Below are positions 1 through 11,544 of a stretch of DNA of 64,000 nucleotides, piece by piece. The notes under the pieces are model-generated. The model made no database searches. It was not told where the DNA came from and saw only the letters and a program-made list of their open reading frames with translations. The stretch's first letter is position 1. Every line of letters starts with the position of its first letter. The stretch is from Mantis religiosa (Eukaryota; Arthropoda; Insecta; Mantodea; Mantidae), in the NCBI GenBank assembly GCA_030765055.1, contig CM060957.1, positions 197,980,335 through 198,044,334 of the forward strand, written 5' to 3'. Position numbers and translations under genes: made by a program.

Positions 1-390
1 CTAAAATAATAGGAGTTAAATGATGAACCCTGGGCCTTAAGTAGTTTTCTTAGTAAGTCGCCACAAACGGTGTATCTCGGATGTGAGCCCCTAGTGGTCT
101 ACCGGCGAAATATACGAGCCTACTGGAAAGTTTAATGTTAGGACGGCACATTGGCCATGGTAGCTCAAAGGTTAAGAGTGACTGGACGGAAGCCAGGAGA
201 TTCCGGTTCAAATACCAGCCATGGCATTGAATTTTTCATGTTGACTCTATCTATCAAAAACCTTAGCCTATATACGGCTAGTGTGGAGAAATAATTAATT
301 TCCATCAATTAACTAAAATAATAAGAGTTAAATGATGAAGCCTGAGCCTTAAGTACTTATGATAGTAAGTCGCCACAAACGGTGTATCTT
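1..390 (+). repeat. Tandem SINE-like unit, one full and one partial copy
   Basis: The first ~90 bases recur at about 313-398 with a few substitutions, so a unit of roughly 312 bp is present once completely and once in part. Inside the unit is a tRNA-like head: an A-box-like TGGTAGCTCAAAGG near 159-171 and a B-box-like GGTTCAAATACC at 205-216. This is what a tRNA-derived SINE carries as its RNA polymerase III promoter. No cloverleaf acceptor stem can be drawn confidently, so it is not called as a tRNA gene. The second copy runs directly into the TTC tract. Confidence 0.55.
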
Positions 391-1488
391 CTTCTTCTTC
401 TTCTTTTTCTTCTCCTTCTCCTTCTTCTTCTCCTACTCCTACTTCTTCTCCTTCTACTTCTTCTCCTTCTCCTTCTCCTCTTCTTCTTCTTCTTCTTCTT
501 CTTCTTCTTCTTCTTCTTCTTCTTCTTCTTCTTCTTCTTCTTCTTCTTCTTCTTCTTCTCCTCCTTCTACTTCTTCTCCTTCTACTTCTTCTCCTTCTTC
601 TTCTTCTTCTTCTTCTTCTTCTTCTTCTTCTTCTTCTTCTTCTTCTTCTTCTTCTTCTTCTTCTTCTTCTTCTTCTTCTTCTTCTTCTTCTTCTTCTTCT
701 TCTTCTTCTTCTTCTTCTTCTTCTTCTTCTTCTTCTTCTTCTTCTTCTTCTTCTTCTTCTTCTTCTTCTTCTTCTTCTTCTTCTTCTTCTTCTTCTTCTT
801 CTTCTTCTTCTTCTTCTTCTTCTTCTTCTTCTTCTTCTTCTTCTTCTTCTTCTTCTTCTTCTTCTTCTTCTTCTTCTTCTTCTTCTTCTTCTTCTTCTTC
901 TTCTTCTTCTTCTTCTTCTTCTTCTTCTTCTTCTTCTTCTTCTTCTTCTTCTTCTTCTTCTTCTTCTTCTTCTTCTTCTTCTTCTTCTTCTTCTTCTTCT
1001 TCTTCTTCTTCTTCTTCTTCTTCTCCTTCTTCTTCTCCTACTCCTACTTCTTCTCCTTCTACTTCTTCTCCTTCTCCTTCTCCTCTTCTTCTTCTTCTTC
1101 TCCTCCTTCTACTTCTTCTCCTTCTACTTCTTCTCCTTCTCCTTCTTCTTCTTCTTCTTCTTCTTCTTCTTCTTCTACTTCTACTTCTACTTCTTCTCCT
1201 TCTCCTCTTCTTCTACTTCTCCTCTTCTTCTTCTTCTTCTACTTCTTCTCCTTCTCCTTCTTCTTCTTCTCCTACTCCTACTTCTTCTCCTTCTACTTCT
1301 TCTCCTTCTCCTTCTCCTCTTCTTCTTCTTCTTCTCCTCCTACTTCTTCTCCTTCTACTTCTTCTCCTTCTTCTTCTTCTTCTTCTTCTTCTTCTTCTTC
1401 TTCTTCTTCTTCTTCTTCTTCTTCTCCTTCTTCTTCTTCTCCTTCTCCTTCTCCTCTTCTTCCTCTTCTTCTTCTGCTTCTTGTTCTT
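388..1488. repeat. Long (TTC)n / (GAA)n microsatellite
   Basis: About 1.1 kb of nearly uninterrupted TTC triplets, with patches of CTC, TCC and TAC interruptions at both ends and a very pure core (about 600-1020). The strand is purely pyrimidine over long stretches. Open frames of poly-Ser, poly-Phe and poly-Leu cross it in three frames, but they are a by-product of the triplet repeat. Pure GAA/TTC tracts of this length are known to form triplex (H-DNA) structures. Confidence 0.97.
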
Positions 1489-1619
1489 CTGCTTCTTCTT
1501 CTATCTTAGTTCTGCACATCTTCATTCTGTTTCTTGTCATCTTCATTATGGATTTCTATTAGATCTGTTGGCAAAGTTAAAGTTACTTTGGTTTACAGGA
1601 GTTAGTCATTTCTAATGCA

Positions 1620-3285
1620 GCACTTCAGACTACATGTAATGTTCCACATTATAATTAAGTCAGCCCTTTTTCCACATTTCCTTCAGCTTCAGTGAGTGCA
1701 AGAGCATACTTTTCATCATCTCATTGTTTTGAAACACTTCATGATTGTTTCAGCTTTAACTCGCTTAGTGCTAGAGCAATCCAGCTCAGGGCATTCTGAC
1801 TATGCAAGAACAAATGTACTTTCAGGTTCTTACTATTTTGTGATTCATGTAACAACACTTACAAAATGCTGAGGGAAATAATTTCTAAAATATTGACGTA
1901 GCTATGGATATGGGATTATTCATGTCTAGGCTACAATAATGGTGTGCTGTTCTGTCAGATTTCCAAAAAGGAGTGAGTGCAACATTGTACATTTAATACA
2001 TTTAATTAGGATTTAGGCACAGAAATTAATTTCTGCAGGTTTTGTATCTGGCTTAGGTTAAGTGCAGTAAGAGATTCTGTATAATGTAGCATATTAGCAC
2101 CATTTGAAACTCCATTAGTGCATATCTTCAGAGTTTTAGTGCACATATTTTGGTACACTAATTACGAATATTAACAAGTGGTGACCCAATTTAACAAACA
2201 ATGTGATATTCCAAGGTATAAGTAATAATCATTTGCAATTTCCCACTATAAAGAATTTGTTTACAAGACTGATAAGTTTGGAATAATAGTAACACATCAA
2301 TTTATTAATAGTTGTCTGACAGATACACCCTGTTTGCTGGAAATGCATACAAATAATCTCATGGGCCTGGAGCCAGCATAACCATACATGAAAGTGCCAT
2401 TCCAAAAATGGAGGACATCTGAATGAACCAAATAACAGTAATTTATAAATTACTTCTCCAAAAATTCTGAATGCACTACAAATTTAGTGTGCTTTTTCAT
2501 TTTGTGTTTTATGCCATACGAATATTATGTTACTCAATATGCTGTACATCAATATTGTAATAAGAACTATATTTTTAAGTAAATAAATACATTAAACCTC
2601 TAAACTTATCATTAGTACAGAAAGAAACTAATTGAATTTTTGTTTCAAACCGAGTTTTTTCAATAATTAGTAAGAATTAACTGGGTGCATTTGTGTATAT
2701 TAACTGTACTGCAATAAAGAATATCATAAAACAGAACCTTCTGAAAATGAGTTTATAACTAAACGTTTTTTGTCTTCCCTAAAAAGTTAAAAAAGATTAC
2801 GTAGTTCCTTTCTCCTCCAACCAATTCATGTGAATTGTGTGTAATTTTAACAATTTGTAGGATATTTTCTTATAGAATACCATTTTTTTCTTTTTTATTG
2901 ATTATAAATTTCATTCGTAACCAACCACTTTTGAAAACATTACTATTGTTTCATCATTTTAAAACCTGCTTTTACCTACTACAAGATATGTAGTCAAACC
3001 TTTATGTTTTCATATGGCACTAAGTATTTATTAATTGATAGTACAAGAGAGATAACAGTAACCAGTTGAGGCTAAATGCGATCAATTTAATCTTATATCT
3101 AATATTGATCTCTCCTTTATGGAACTTCTTCAAAGATGTAAAATCAATTTTCTGTATTGGTTTGTAATTTAAAGTCTACATTGGTATCTCCTTATCTCTG
3201 GAGTAGAATGTCAAATGTAAGTAATAGTAGAGATCAGCCCCTTAGTGGAATTAGCAAAAACCAAAGTAAAAGGTATAATATTGAA
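1620..3285. other. AT-rich intergenic or intronic DNA, nothing recognised
   Basis: No open frame with recognisable protein similarity, no terminal repeats and no tRNA-like boxes were seen. The base composition is like the other non-coding DNA of the window. Confidence 0.6.
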
Positions 3286-3525
3286 AGAATCATGAAATTT
3301 GAACACTGGAGATCAGTGTTCATATCCCGGCTATGGCATTGAGTTCCTCAGTCTGACTAAATTCTCTCCTCATATCATTATTTCTTCCACAAAGGAGCAA
3401 GAATGTGATGAGAACCTCTCAGTTCAGCTTCTTCTGAGAAAACAGTACTCAAAGCTTCCTTCGCTTGCTATTGGTAGGTGATAGCAAATTGAATGAGTGC
3501 AGTGTTTCGTAATGTTAGAAGTATA
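3286..3525 (+). repeat. Dispersed SINE-like repeat (family with copies at 26.9 and 27.8 kb)
   Basis: The segment with 'gttcatatcccggctatggcattga' wording followed by an 'aattctctcctc..atttcttcc' tail is matched in reverse orientation at about 26.90-27.19 kb and, more diverged, at about 27.78-28.0 kb. The head resembles a degenerate B box and resembles the head of the unit at 151-230. It lies just upstream of zinc-finger locus copy 1, and its counterpart lies just upstream of copy 2, so it may be part of the duplicated segment. Confidence 0.5.
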
Positions 3526-3745
3526 AGGTCTTGTATATCTTTTTATTTTTCTCTTCCTACCATGCTCAAAGGTAACTGATAGGGCTAATGACAGAAAAAC
3601 TCAACATAAATTCCGAACTTAATATTTTTACGGCCACAGTGAATTTCTGCCGCAAAGGAATTAACTGTGTTATGCAATTTTAGCGTTTTTGTTTGCCGCG
3701 AGAGGAGGGAAAGACAAACATACAAGAAGATTCAATACCTGAGAT

Positions 3746-3936
3746 ATGTTTTTTTTAATTACACCCTCCAAAGTTTTGTCATATCGGATGACGAATGGAA
3801 AATGGGTTACCCGACAATCGTCTTACAGGATAAGGGAAAACCCCGGAAAAACCTTATCCTCGTAACTCACTCTGACCGACATTCGATCTCGGGACCTCTT
3901 GAACGTGAGGCAGACAAGCTACCACCACGCTGAGAC
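3746..3936 (-). mobile_element. tRNA-derived SINE, antisense
   Basis: Read on the minus strand it starts with a tRNA-like head (TCTGCCTCACGTTC..., B box around GGTCCCGAGATCGAA). It continues through 'gtgagttac' and a 'tttttccggggttttcccttatcc' body and ends in an A-rich tail (T8 on the plus strand near 3750). A second member of the same family is at 63.19-63.42 kb on the plus strand with the same order of blocks. The paralogous zinc-finger locus at 26.04 kb lacks it and reads straight across the site. Confidence 0.75.
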
Positions 3937-4345
3937 CGGAAATGCGGGCCCTATTGCTGCTGTGCTCCACACCCTTCCATTACAGCCGATGTACAAGAAT
4001 CTATTTCTCCATTCCTCCGATTGTTAAGATCTCTGTTTTCAGAAGCTTTCTTCTGTGGCGATTTGACCAGTGAGTATCGGAGTTGTGAATCAGTTAAGTT
4101 GTGTAGTTCGAATGAAACTCAATAACGTAAACGTGAAAAGTCAGTTGTCTGAGAATCGACAAGTAGTGTCAGTCTGCAAACACTAGCTTTAGTGAGCGTT
4201 GAGAAGCGACAAGAAGCGTGACTTTTAGTTGTAACAGACACAAAATAGATCGTGCTACGGAAAGAAGTACGTTTTTCGTGTACTTCTAAAAGAGTGCAAA
4301 TTAGTACTGAATATATTGGTTACAAAGGAACAGATCAATTTCGTG

Positions 4346-4705
4346 GTCGAGAACGTGTTGGGAAAGAGCCTACCTAGCACACGTTGAACACTCAACTTCC
4401 AAGTGAAGAAGCCAGGAGAAAAGGAGCAAGTGTCGGCGAGAACGTCTTGGGAAAGAGGCTACCTAGCACACGTGAAGAACTGTGAACGGCCAAGTGATGA
4501 AGCTAGGAGAAAAGGATCAAGTGTCGGCGAGAACGTGTTGGGAAAGAGGCTACCTAGCACACGTGAAGAACTGTCAACGGCCAAGTGAACAAGCCAGGAG
4601 AAAAGGAGTAAGTGTCCCCGAGAAGGCGTTGTGGAAAAGGCTACCTAGAAAACGTGAGGAACTGTCAACGACCAAGTGCACAAGCAGCGAGAACAGCAGT
4701 AGGTG
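4346..4705 (+). repeat. ~91-bp minisatellite, about four units
   Basis: The block starting GTGTTGGGAAAGAG occurs at 4355, 4444 (GTCTTGGG), 4535 and 4626 (GCGTTGTGG), giving periods of 89, 91 and 91 bp. Each unit also carries 'ctacctagcacacgt' and 'gccaggagaaaaggag' type blocks. The units diverge by a few substitutions, most in the last. No counterpart is seen in zinc-finger locus copy 2. Short open frames across it are not thought to be coding. Confidence 0.85.
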
Positions 4706-5874
4706 TCGGCGTGACGTCTAGCACATTCCTGAATAACGCCGCTTGCCTTGTAGCGTAGAGTGGATGGCAGGATACAGAGGACCCAGGTGTAGGAGGCACC
4801 GCCTTCCGACCCGATGTTTTTGAGGCCTTGCCATCTAGAAATCCGGAACTATGCTACAAAGTGCAGACGGCATCGGGCGCCACTTTGATTTTGGACAAAG
4901 TAGCGTTCTTGAAGACTTAGCTGTCAAGCGTTTGCAAGCTTGTGATTGTTCCTCGCGAGGGTTGCCGAGGAAGCGATACTTGCAATGGGCGCCCTCCAAA
5001 AGAAATTCTGCCACCAACTGCTGGTCCTCCACTTTCTTGTTGGCATCACACTTCCCAGATTTACGGGCATTTTTTCAACTTCCAAACAGCACAACGATCA
5101 TTAAATGCGTGATGATGTGGATCAATAATGAAATCGTGTCCAGAAATTGCGCCGAACTAAAAGGTGGACGGGACAATGCTATAAGAGAACCGCAGATTTA
5201 AAAAGCAAGTGAATACCTAACTTAAAGGAAATAAGTGTGAATCACACCACTCCACCATTTTCGTTTTTTGCCGCGAGGGAAGTAAAAATAATGAACATCC
5301 CAGTAGATCTACTTATTTTTACACAAGTTTCACTTATCTATATATATTCATCCTTTTCTTCAAATTTAAGTGATGTTTTTGTTCCAAATATTTATATTTG
5401 TGTAATATGTGATTGATTGTTCTACTGCGTTGATGTGTTGAAGGCCATTTGATTTTGGTAGATATAAAAGATTTGACTTCGACATGGTTCCATTCCTTTA
5501 ACAGAACCTTTCCTACAAGAACAGCAGGGTATAACAGGTGCATCAAGTAGTACGAGTATCAGGTAGTAGTTGAATAGTTGCCCCTAAAGCAAACAGTGAT
5601 GTTGATGTAATTATCAGTTCATATAACAATCATCATTGCTCGTTTTGCCACAAACACAATGGACTATGTTCATTAGAAAGAATTTATTATTTATTTGAAT
5701 ATATTGTATATTAACAACAATAATCATTAGTTATAATGCACAGCATAGTTACCTTACATGACTTTATTCATCTATTACTGTCACCGATTTCTGTATATTT
5801 ACTGACTGATCCTCTCTTCAGATTTTACTATTTTGTTATTACACTAACTGATACTAAGTTCCGAAACATTTCAG

Positions 5875-6805
5875 ATTATATGCAGAAACAGTTCCTGTCG
5901 CTATTCTTGACAAATCACCATTGTTCTCTGCTGAGGTCCCAACCAGAGACACCAGCTTCAGTTATGGAATCGATCTTCAATATGAATATAAAAAATGTGA
6001 TGTTACATGTGATGTTCTAAATGCAAGGAAATACGTACACTCCGATCAATATGGTAAATATAGTGAGGCGGCAGACAGGTACGTAGAACCATTATATTTG
6101 AAACACAGTAGTTTGAGTGATATGAGCAAAACAACAGAACAGTGTAGCACGTGTGAGAAAAGCTATAGCTCTGTATCCAATATGACCATACATAATTTAA
6201 TTAATGGGGGTAAGAACTCACACCAATGTAAAGTTGAGGATAAGAGCTTCACAGAAGGTAAGAAGTCGCACCAATGTAAAGTTTGTGATAAGAGCTTTAC
6301 TCGTTTGTCAAATTTGAAGAAACATTATTTAGTTCATGAAGGTAAGATGCCACATAAATGTAATGTATGTGATAAGAGCTTTACTCATTTGTCAAATTTG
6401 AAAATACATAATTTAATTCATGATGGTCAGAAGCCACACCAATGTAAAGTATGTGATAAGAGGTTTACTCATTTGTCACATTTGAAAACACATAATTTAG
6501 TTCATGAAGGTAAGAAGCCACACAAATGTGATGTTTGTGATAAGAGCTTTACTCATTTGTCAAATTTGAAAATACATAATTTAATTCATGAAGGCAAGAA
6601 GCCACACAGTTGTAAGGTTTGTGATAAGAGCTTTACTCATTTGTCAACTTTGAAAAGACATAACTTAATTCATGAAGGTAAGAAGCCACACCAATGTAAA
6701 ATTTGTGATAATAGGTTTACTCAGTTGTCACATTTGAAGAAACATAATTTAGTTCATGAAGGTAAGAAGTTTGCAATAAAAGCTTTGGTCGGTTGTCACT
6801 TTTGA
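5875..6805 (+). CDS. C2H2 zinc-finger protein, terminal exon (locus copy 1)
   Basis: Likely a DNA-binding nuclear regulator; its target is unknown. The exon is taken to begin after the acceptor ...AACATTTCAG (to 5874), with the first base completing a codon. It is open to the stop at 6803-6805. No ATG is required because upstream exons should supply the start; these were not found. Residues downstream of the splice site include ETVP and a non-finger spacer. Then come one finger missing its last histidine, a fragment of a second, and six consecutive good fingers of the form C-x2-C-x12-H-x3-H, joined by the unusual linker HEGKKPH in place of the common TGEKPY. The frame ends early because a short deletion after the last HEGKK shifts it. 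Beyond the stop another finger-like sequence is legible in the shifted frame to about 6915. The paralogue is at 24.18-25.01 kb. Confidence 0.85.
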
Positions 6806-6934
6806 AAATGCATTGTTTTATTCATGATGGTAATAGCACACGAGAATGTGAGAAATATTCATTGTCAAGTTTCCAAACCCATAATTCGATTTATGAGGGT
6901 CTGATGTGGAGATGAATAGAGTATGTTTGCTAGA

Positions 6935-8630
6935 GCACTACATGTCTCGTTTCTAGGAAACAGAGCTTATTGAACGGGAAACATGTGGCTTTGGATTGTT
7001 TTGGTCTGAGCATTTTAAATGATGGCATTTTTTTACTATCATCACATTAGCAGTAGAATTGTTATTTAGTTACTGTTTATTAGTGTATTAACCTGTATGT
7101 ATATAGTATTTGGAATTACATATTCAACAATTATGTAAATCTGTCAAATAATTGTCATCTACAAATTTGGCAACTTTGCTTTCTTGGTTGACAAGATCCT
7201 GCTTTGGCAACATTTGTCTTCTGTTAGGTTACGATGCCTAATTTAATGTCTGTATGAATGGAATGACAGAGTTCTGTAGTATGGAGACTTAGTCTGAGAT
7301 TATGTTAGGTTATCTTGCATATGCGTGTATCCAATTTGAGTTAGTGCTTAACATATTGTTGTAGGACTTACATAGAAGCACATGTACCACTTGACAAAGC
7401 TTTAAGGTGTATTGATCTTGACTGGCCATTGTGCCATCATATTCTTATCTGGTGATAAGAAGAGTAAAATCAATTAAGTTGCCATACAGGAAATGACGAA
7501 ACACAAAGCTGTGTGTCTGATATGAAAGGTCAGCCAATTATTATATGCAACATAAGTGCATAATAATATAAAATAACCTTAATGATAAAAAATGTATTAA
7601 ATATGTACCCACATAATTATTGTAATATTTGTCAAATATTGAAAATGCTACCTTCAGCAATTTACATTATGGAACATAATTTTAGTTGATCAGCAGTATC
7701 TACTGAGAAATCACAAAGGGATTTTGATTCCAAACTTCTCCTTGTCACACTATTCAACCACTTTGTATATCATTTCTCATGCTTGGCGATGTATGACATA
7801 TTGCTGTGAATGTATCTGAAGAGAGTGTACATACTCTGGAGTCGCTGTGTATGTGCGATAACGTCACGTAAACATCTTTCTGTTGCAAAGTTTTCCCGAT
7901 ACGCCTTCTCGCTTTGCCATGTAGTATACACATCGTTTTTCCAAATAGAGCAATTTGAAAATGTCCACCACAGACGCATATATTGCATAAAACCTGTTAC
8001 TTTTACGTTTATAGTATACTTTGAATAACATTTCACCAATTCTATAGTAATTACCATATGATACTTTTAGTCAGTAATTGTTTCATACCAAAATCATGAT
8101 ACGTTAGCTAAGGTAAAGTTTAGTTCATTTTTTAAATAAGCTCAGTTCTGGTTATGTCAAGTTATGTTCGGCTTACCTTTTCGTTTATATAATCATACAT
8201 TATGGTACATGGAAAGGAACTAAGTGAGAACTACAGTGAGAAATCTGCTTTATTATTTGGCATTGGATATCGACAGTATTATTGTCATTTTGATATATGA
8301 ACATATTTCGTTTTACAAATTATGTGAAACTCTTTTTACAAATGGGGAGAGTGTACAGATGACCACCCACCTTGAAGACCACATGCAGATGGTTGCAATG
8401 GTCAGGTTATGCTCATTTAAACAACTTCTGTAAGTTGACTACTGTAGTGGATCTTTATATGTTAGTATTTGGAGAAGGTCTCTTCACACTGTTTTGAGTA
8501 TGTTCTTGAGTAAGAGGACTCATACAATAAACTTGTCGTTAACTGTCCACTACACAAAACACAGCTGTACACATTCTAGCAATCGCTCAGTATTGTGCCG
8601 TTTTGTATTTTTCTTCATGCACAACAGAAA
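6935..8630. other. Non-coding stretch, one unrecognised short ORF
   Basis: No element ends or protein similarity recognised. A 95-codon ATG frame on the minus strand (7770-8057) has a mixed, protein-like composition rich in Trp, Tyr and Thr. It has no family I can name and may be chance. The rest is AT-rich. Confidence 0.45.
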
Positions 8631-8633
8631 TAT

Positions 8634-9016
8634 TGTGACTTTGTTGGGTTCGTGAAATAAAAAAAAGTTCAACTACACCACTCAAAATTCTTTATTTCCA
8701 CCTTATTCCAATGTAACAATTAAAATTTCGTAATGTACACAATTACAACTAAGGCAGTTGGTCTTTCCACGTACACTGGGCGCTCCTTACGCACCGCACG
8801 CCACAACTCACTCAACTGCCCGTCGCCTCGCTGGTATTCATCGGCCCGAAGCTTCCCGAGACTTCCTTTTATGGAGGGGAAAACATTCCCGAAGCTTCGT
8901 GCTCCTACGTGCGGCAGGAGGAGGGGTAAACGAAGACTCAGCTACCCCTGTAGTCTCCCCTCCCTCCACCTGCCTTCATTTATTGATCGCATCGCGAGTT
9001 TGCCGCTTGTGTAACA
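8634..9016 (-). mobile_element. Solo LTR of a Ty3/gypsy-type element (383 bp)
   Basis: On the minus strand it runs TGTTACACAAGCGG... to ...AAAGTCACA. It is flanked by a 4-bp target duplication, ATAT at 8630-8633 and 9017-9020. It matches the LTR at 17636-18028 along its whole length, including the AATAAAGAA poly(A) signal region near the 3' end. With no internal region, it is the usual product of LTR-LTR recombination. Confidence 0.9.
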
Positions 9017-9287
9017 ATATTGAGTAGGTTTCTACATTATTCTCTAAAAAAACCAGTGCCCCCACAGTTGTACTTCTTTTTTTCCCCTCATATTTGGCTC
9101 GCTGTTTTCAATTGTTGACCCTCTGTCCTCCAATATGCTTTTTATTGTGGAACCATCAGAGTAAGCAAACTTCTCTGGAGAAGAAAGATGAGTCTAATAC
9201 CTGATTCATGCTCTAGGTGTGTGTGTTGTGGTTGATGTCATGAAAGCCAGTGCATAACATAAAGCTGATATAGTATATTTATGCGTG

Positions 9288-9950
9288 ATTTCACCCAAAG
9301 ATGTTTAGACTTAACACAAGTTTAACAATAGTTATAACAAAAATTGCATTTCAGCAACAAGCATTAGCTTAACAGCCGTGTTAGCTCTTGTTAAACTAAA
9401 AACCATATTTCTGTTGTTAAGTCCTTAACAATTGAAAATGGGCAAGATGGAGGGCGTGAGTGCATCTTTTGATGTCGATTTGCTATATTTAAGACTGCCT
9501 AAATGGCTTTTATATTCCAGTACAGCCTAAAATGTATCTGAGGAAGTATATTGCAATCATTTTTCCTATGCGACATCTTTCTCTTTCATATTCACTTGAT
9601 ACGTCCTCTTATTTATGACGATATCCTTATTGTACTTTGTGACCAATTCAGTTAAGAATTCTTTCTCCATCAATGAGAAATTTGTCCCACTGCTTCTCTT
9701 ACAATTTTGTTCATCTGCCGTTTGTTCAGCTGTTTGCAGTACGTTCAGAAAATAATACGTCTCATCCATAGCCTTGTATAGCTGTAATATTTACAAGTCT
9801 GAAAGCGTTAACACGTGTTTTGTTATTATTTTCACAAAACAGGTTGGTGAAAATCAAGACATTTAACAGCTTTGTTAGTGCTGTGGCCATTGTTAAGTTA
9901 TATTTTTTAATGACGACTTTAACATCTCTTGGTGAAATTGGGGGTAAGTG
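9288..9950. mobile_element. Inverted-repeat element with a Myb/SANT-like fragment (Harbinger-like?)
   Basis: The two ends are imperfect inverted repeats: 'atttcacccaaagatgttta..' at 9288 and, reversed, '..taacatctcttggtgaaat' ending near 9945. Both are rich in TTAACA words. Between them a minus-strand frame (9566-9769) reads as a Myb/SANT-like DNA-binding fragment of the type SGTNFSxxEKEFLTELVxKY. This is the pattern of the Myb_DNA-bind_5 family found in Harbinger accessory proteins and domesticated derivatives. It could instead be a fragment of a host Myb/SANT gene. The nuclease is absent. Confidence 0.4.
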
Positions 9951-10261
9951 TTTTATTCACACTTATAATTTTAATTGTTTACTTTAAATTGTCAGCTGCA
10001 CATTTACTGTACACAGTTCCTTTGTATCTGAACTCTTACTTGTTCTTTTTGTTAACAATGTCTTCCTGCATCTGATACGTTTGTGTCCCAATTGACAAAC
10101 CATAATTAGCTTCACTGCTATTGCCACATGCCCCATGTGATCACTCTTAGAATGAACAAGTCTTCTTGATATTAGACATTACAAAACTCAAACTGAGTTT
10201 TCCAAATTTTTATAATAATGCATTTTTTGAAATAACAATTGTGACATGGATATATGCATAT

Positions 10262-10707
10262 TGTTGCAAATTCATTATTATGACTGGCGGTGTATGCGCA
10301 AAAAGATTTTGGCTCATAGCGGTAACAGATAGATAGTACAGTGTGGAGATAAAAGGCTTGCCGTCCCAGATAAAGTTAGACGTCTGGAACGTTCATGTTT
10401 TGTCTGGTGACGTCTTACGGAACATTCAATTTCTTGTTTGTTACAGAACAGTCTACAATTATCAATGGAGGTACATATAAGAGATCGCGAACATCTAGCA
10501 GGAGTAGTCGTAAAGAGAGTTGTAATTGCAACTGGTGTTTTGAAAGTAAGCTCTTTGTCGTGGCCAACGACCTTGGTAGCTTATAACTGTGTATGTGACG
10601 TAATTCTGCTACTGTAAGGATTGACCAGAGTGGATTTCTACGGAAATAAAGAACATTTTCAATTTCTGCAAACTGGTCTTTTAATTCCATGAACCCACAA
10701 AGTCACA
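10262..10707 (+). mobile_element. Solo LTR, related gypsy family (446 bp)
   Basis: Starts TGTTGCAAATTC, ends ...CCCACAAAGTCACA, and is flanked by ATAT at 10258-10261 and 10708-10711. The last ~100 bp (AAATAAAGAACATTTTC...CACAAAGTCACA) are clearly shared with the LTRs at 8.6, 17.6 and 29.1 kb. The first ~300 bp (U3) are not. A TATA-like GATAAAAGG is near 10351. Confidence 0.75.
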
Positions 10708-10711
10708 ATAT

Positions 10712-11540
10712 TCAAGCTGAGTTATTAATGGTGCATCAACTTACAACACACCGCTCGCCTTTATAGTGACTCGCAAGCACCAATTGCAGCTTTGAAAGAT
10801 ACCAAAAACATCAGTCCTATTGCAGCTGAAATAAGAAATCAATTAGTAAGTGGTTCTCACTGTCAGAGGGCATGTGATGATTGTCAGAAATGAATGTGCA
10901 GATGAGCTGCAACTTCAGATCTTCCAGACTTACACTCTATGCCCTATTTCTTATGTGAGGCAAACATTAAAGGAGATTATCATTAATGACTCAAATGAAT
11001 ACTGATTAAAAAGTGATTGTGGTGCTTTGACTGAGGATTTATATTTCTCAACAGTTTCTGACAGACATAAATGTAAATTCGTTAATCCTAACTATGTTCT
11101 CTCTCAATTCTTAACTGGACATGGCAAATTTTCAGCTTACTTATTTTGATTCAAAATCAAATCCACATCTGATTGTGTTTGTGGAAATAATTTTCCCTTA
11201 CATTTTATTTGATTGCCCATTTTTCTGTTTTGGAAGATACGAAATTGAATTATTGCTTCAATCCTTAGCTTACACTTTCTCAAAACCTCTTACACATATT
11301 CTGATGAATAAAAAACTTATCAAAATTTCATGGCTTTCTTAAACAAAATATTTCTTAAGCTAAATGATTCATCTAGATGTTTACTGTTTGTAAGCTTGAT
11401 ATTGAATTTTGTTATATTTTTGGAAATTGTATTATATTCATAAATTTGTATACTATATTGCTAATATAACTTTGGGTAAAATATTAATGAGAAATGGGAT
11501 AATAAATAAAACATAAATAAAGTCACAATATTGTGCACAT
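10712..11540. other. Non-coding, nothing recognised
   Basis: AT-rich sequence with short chance ORFs. No repeat ends or protein similarity seen. Confidence 0.5.
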
Positions 11541-11544
11541 GTTT

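Larger units (their letters stand above)
3530..6930 (+). repeat. Zinc-finger locus, copy 1 of an inverted segmental duplication
   Basis: Sequence from about 3.53 to 6.93 kb aligns by eye, in opposite orientation, with about 26.28 down to 24.03 kb. Matched blocks are 3540-3700 with 26.27-26.09 kb, the 'gtctgagaatcgacaagtagtgtcagtctg' block at 4150 with 25.88 kb, 5580-5880 with 25.30-25.01 kb, and the zinc-finger exon itself. Copy 1 contains two things absent from copy 2: a SINE (3746-3936) and a 91-bp tandem repeat block (4346-4705). The two copies face each other tail to tail with ~17 kb between them. Confidence 0.75.

Noticed and set aside
151..225. tRNA gene
   Set aside because: A- and B-box-like words are present, but no convincing acceptor or anticodon stem, and the segment repeats as part of a SINE-like unit. 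The same reasoning applies to 16.73, 44.99 and 63.2 kb.
359..1615. Long poly-Ser / poly-Phe / poly-Leu frames of 375-418 codons
   Set aside because: They are three readings of the TTC microsatellite, with no protein-like sequence outside it.
7770..8057. 95-codon minus-strand ORF as a gene
   Set aside because: Composition is protein-like, but there is no recognised family, no splice evidence and no supporting context.
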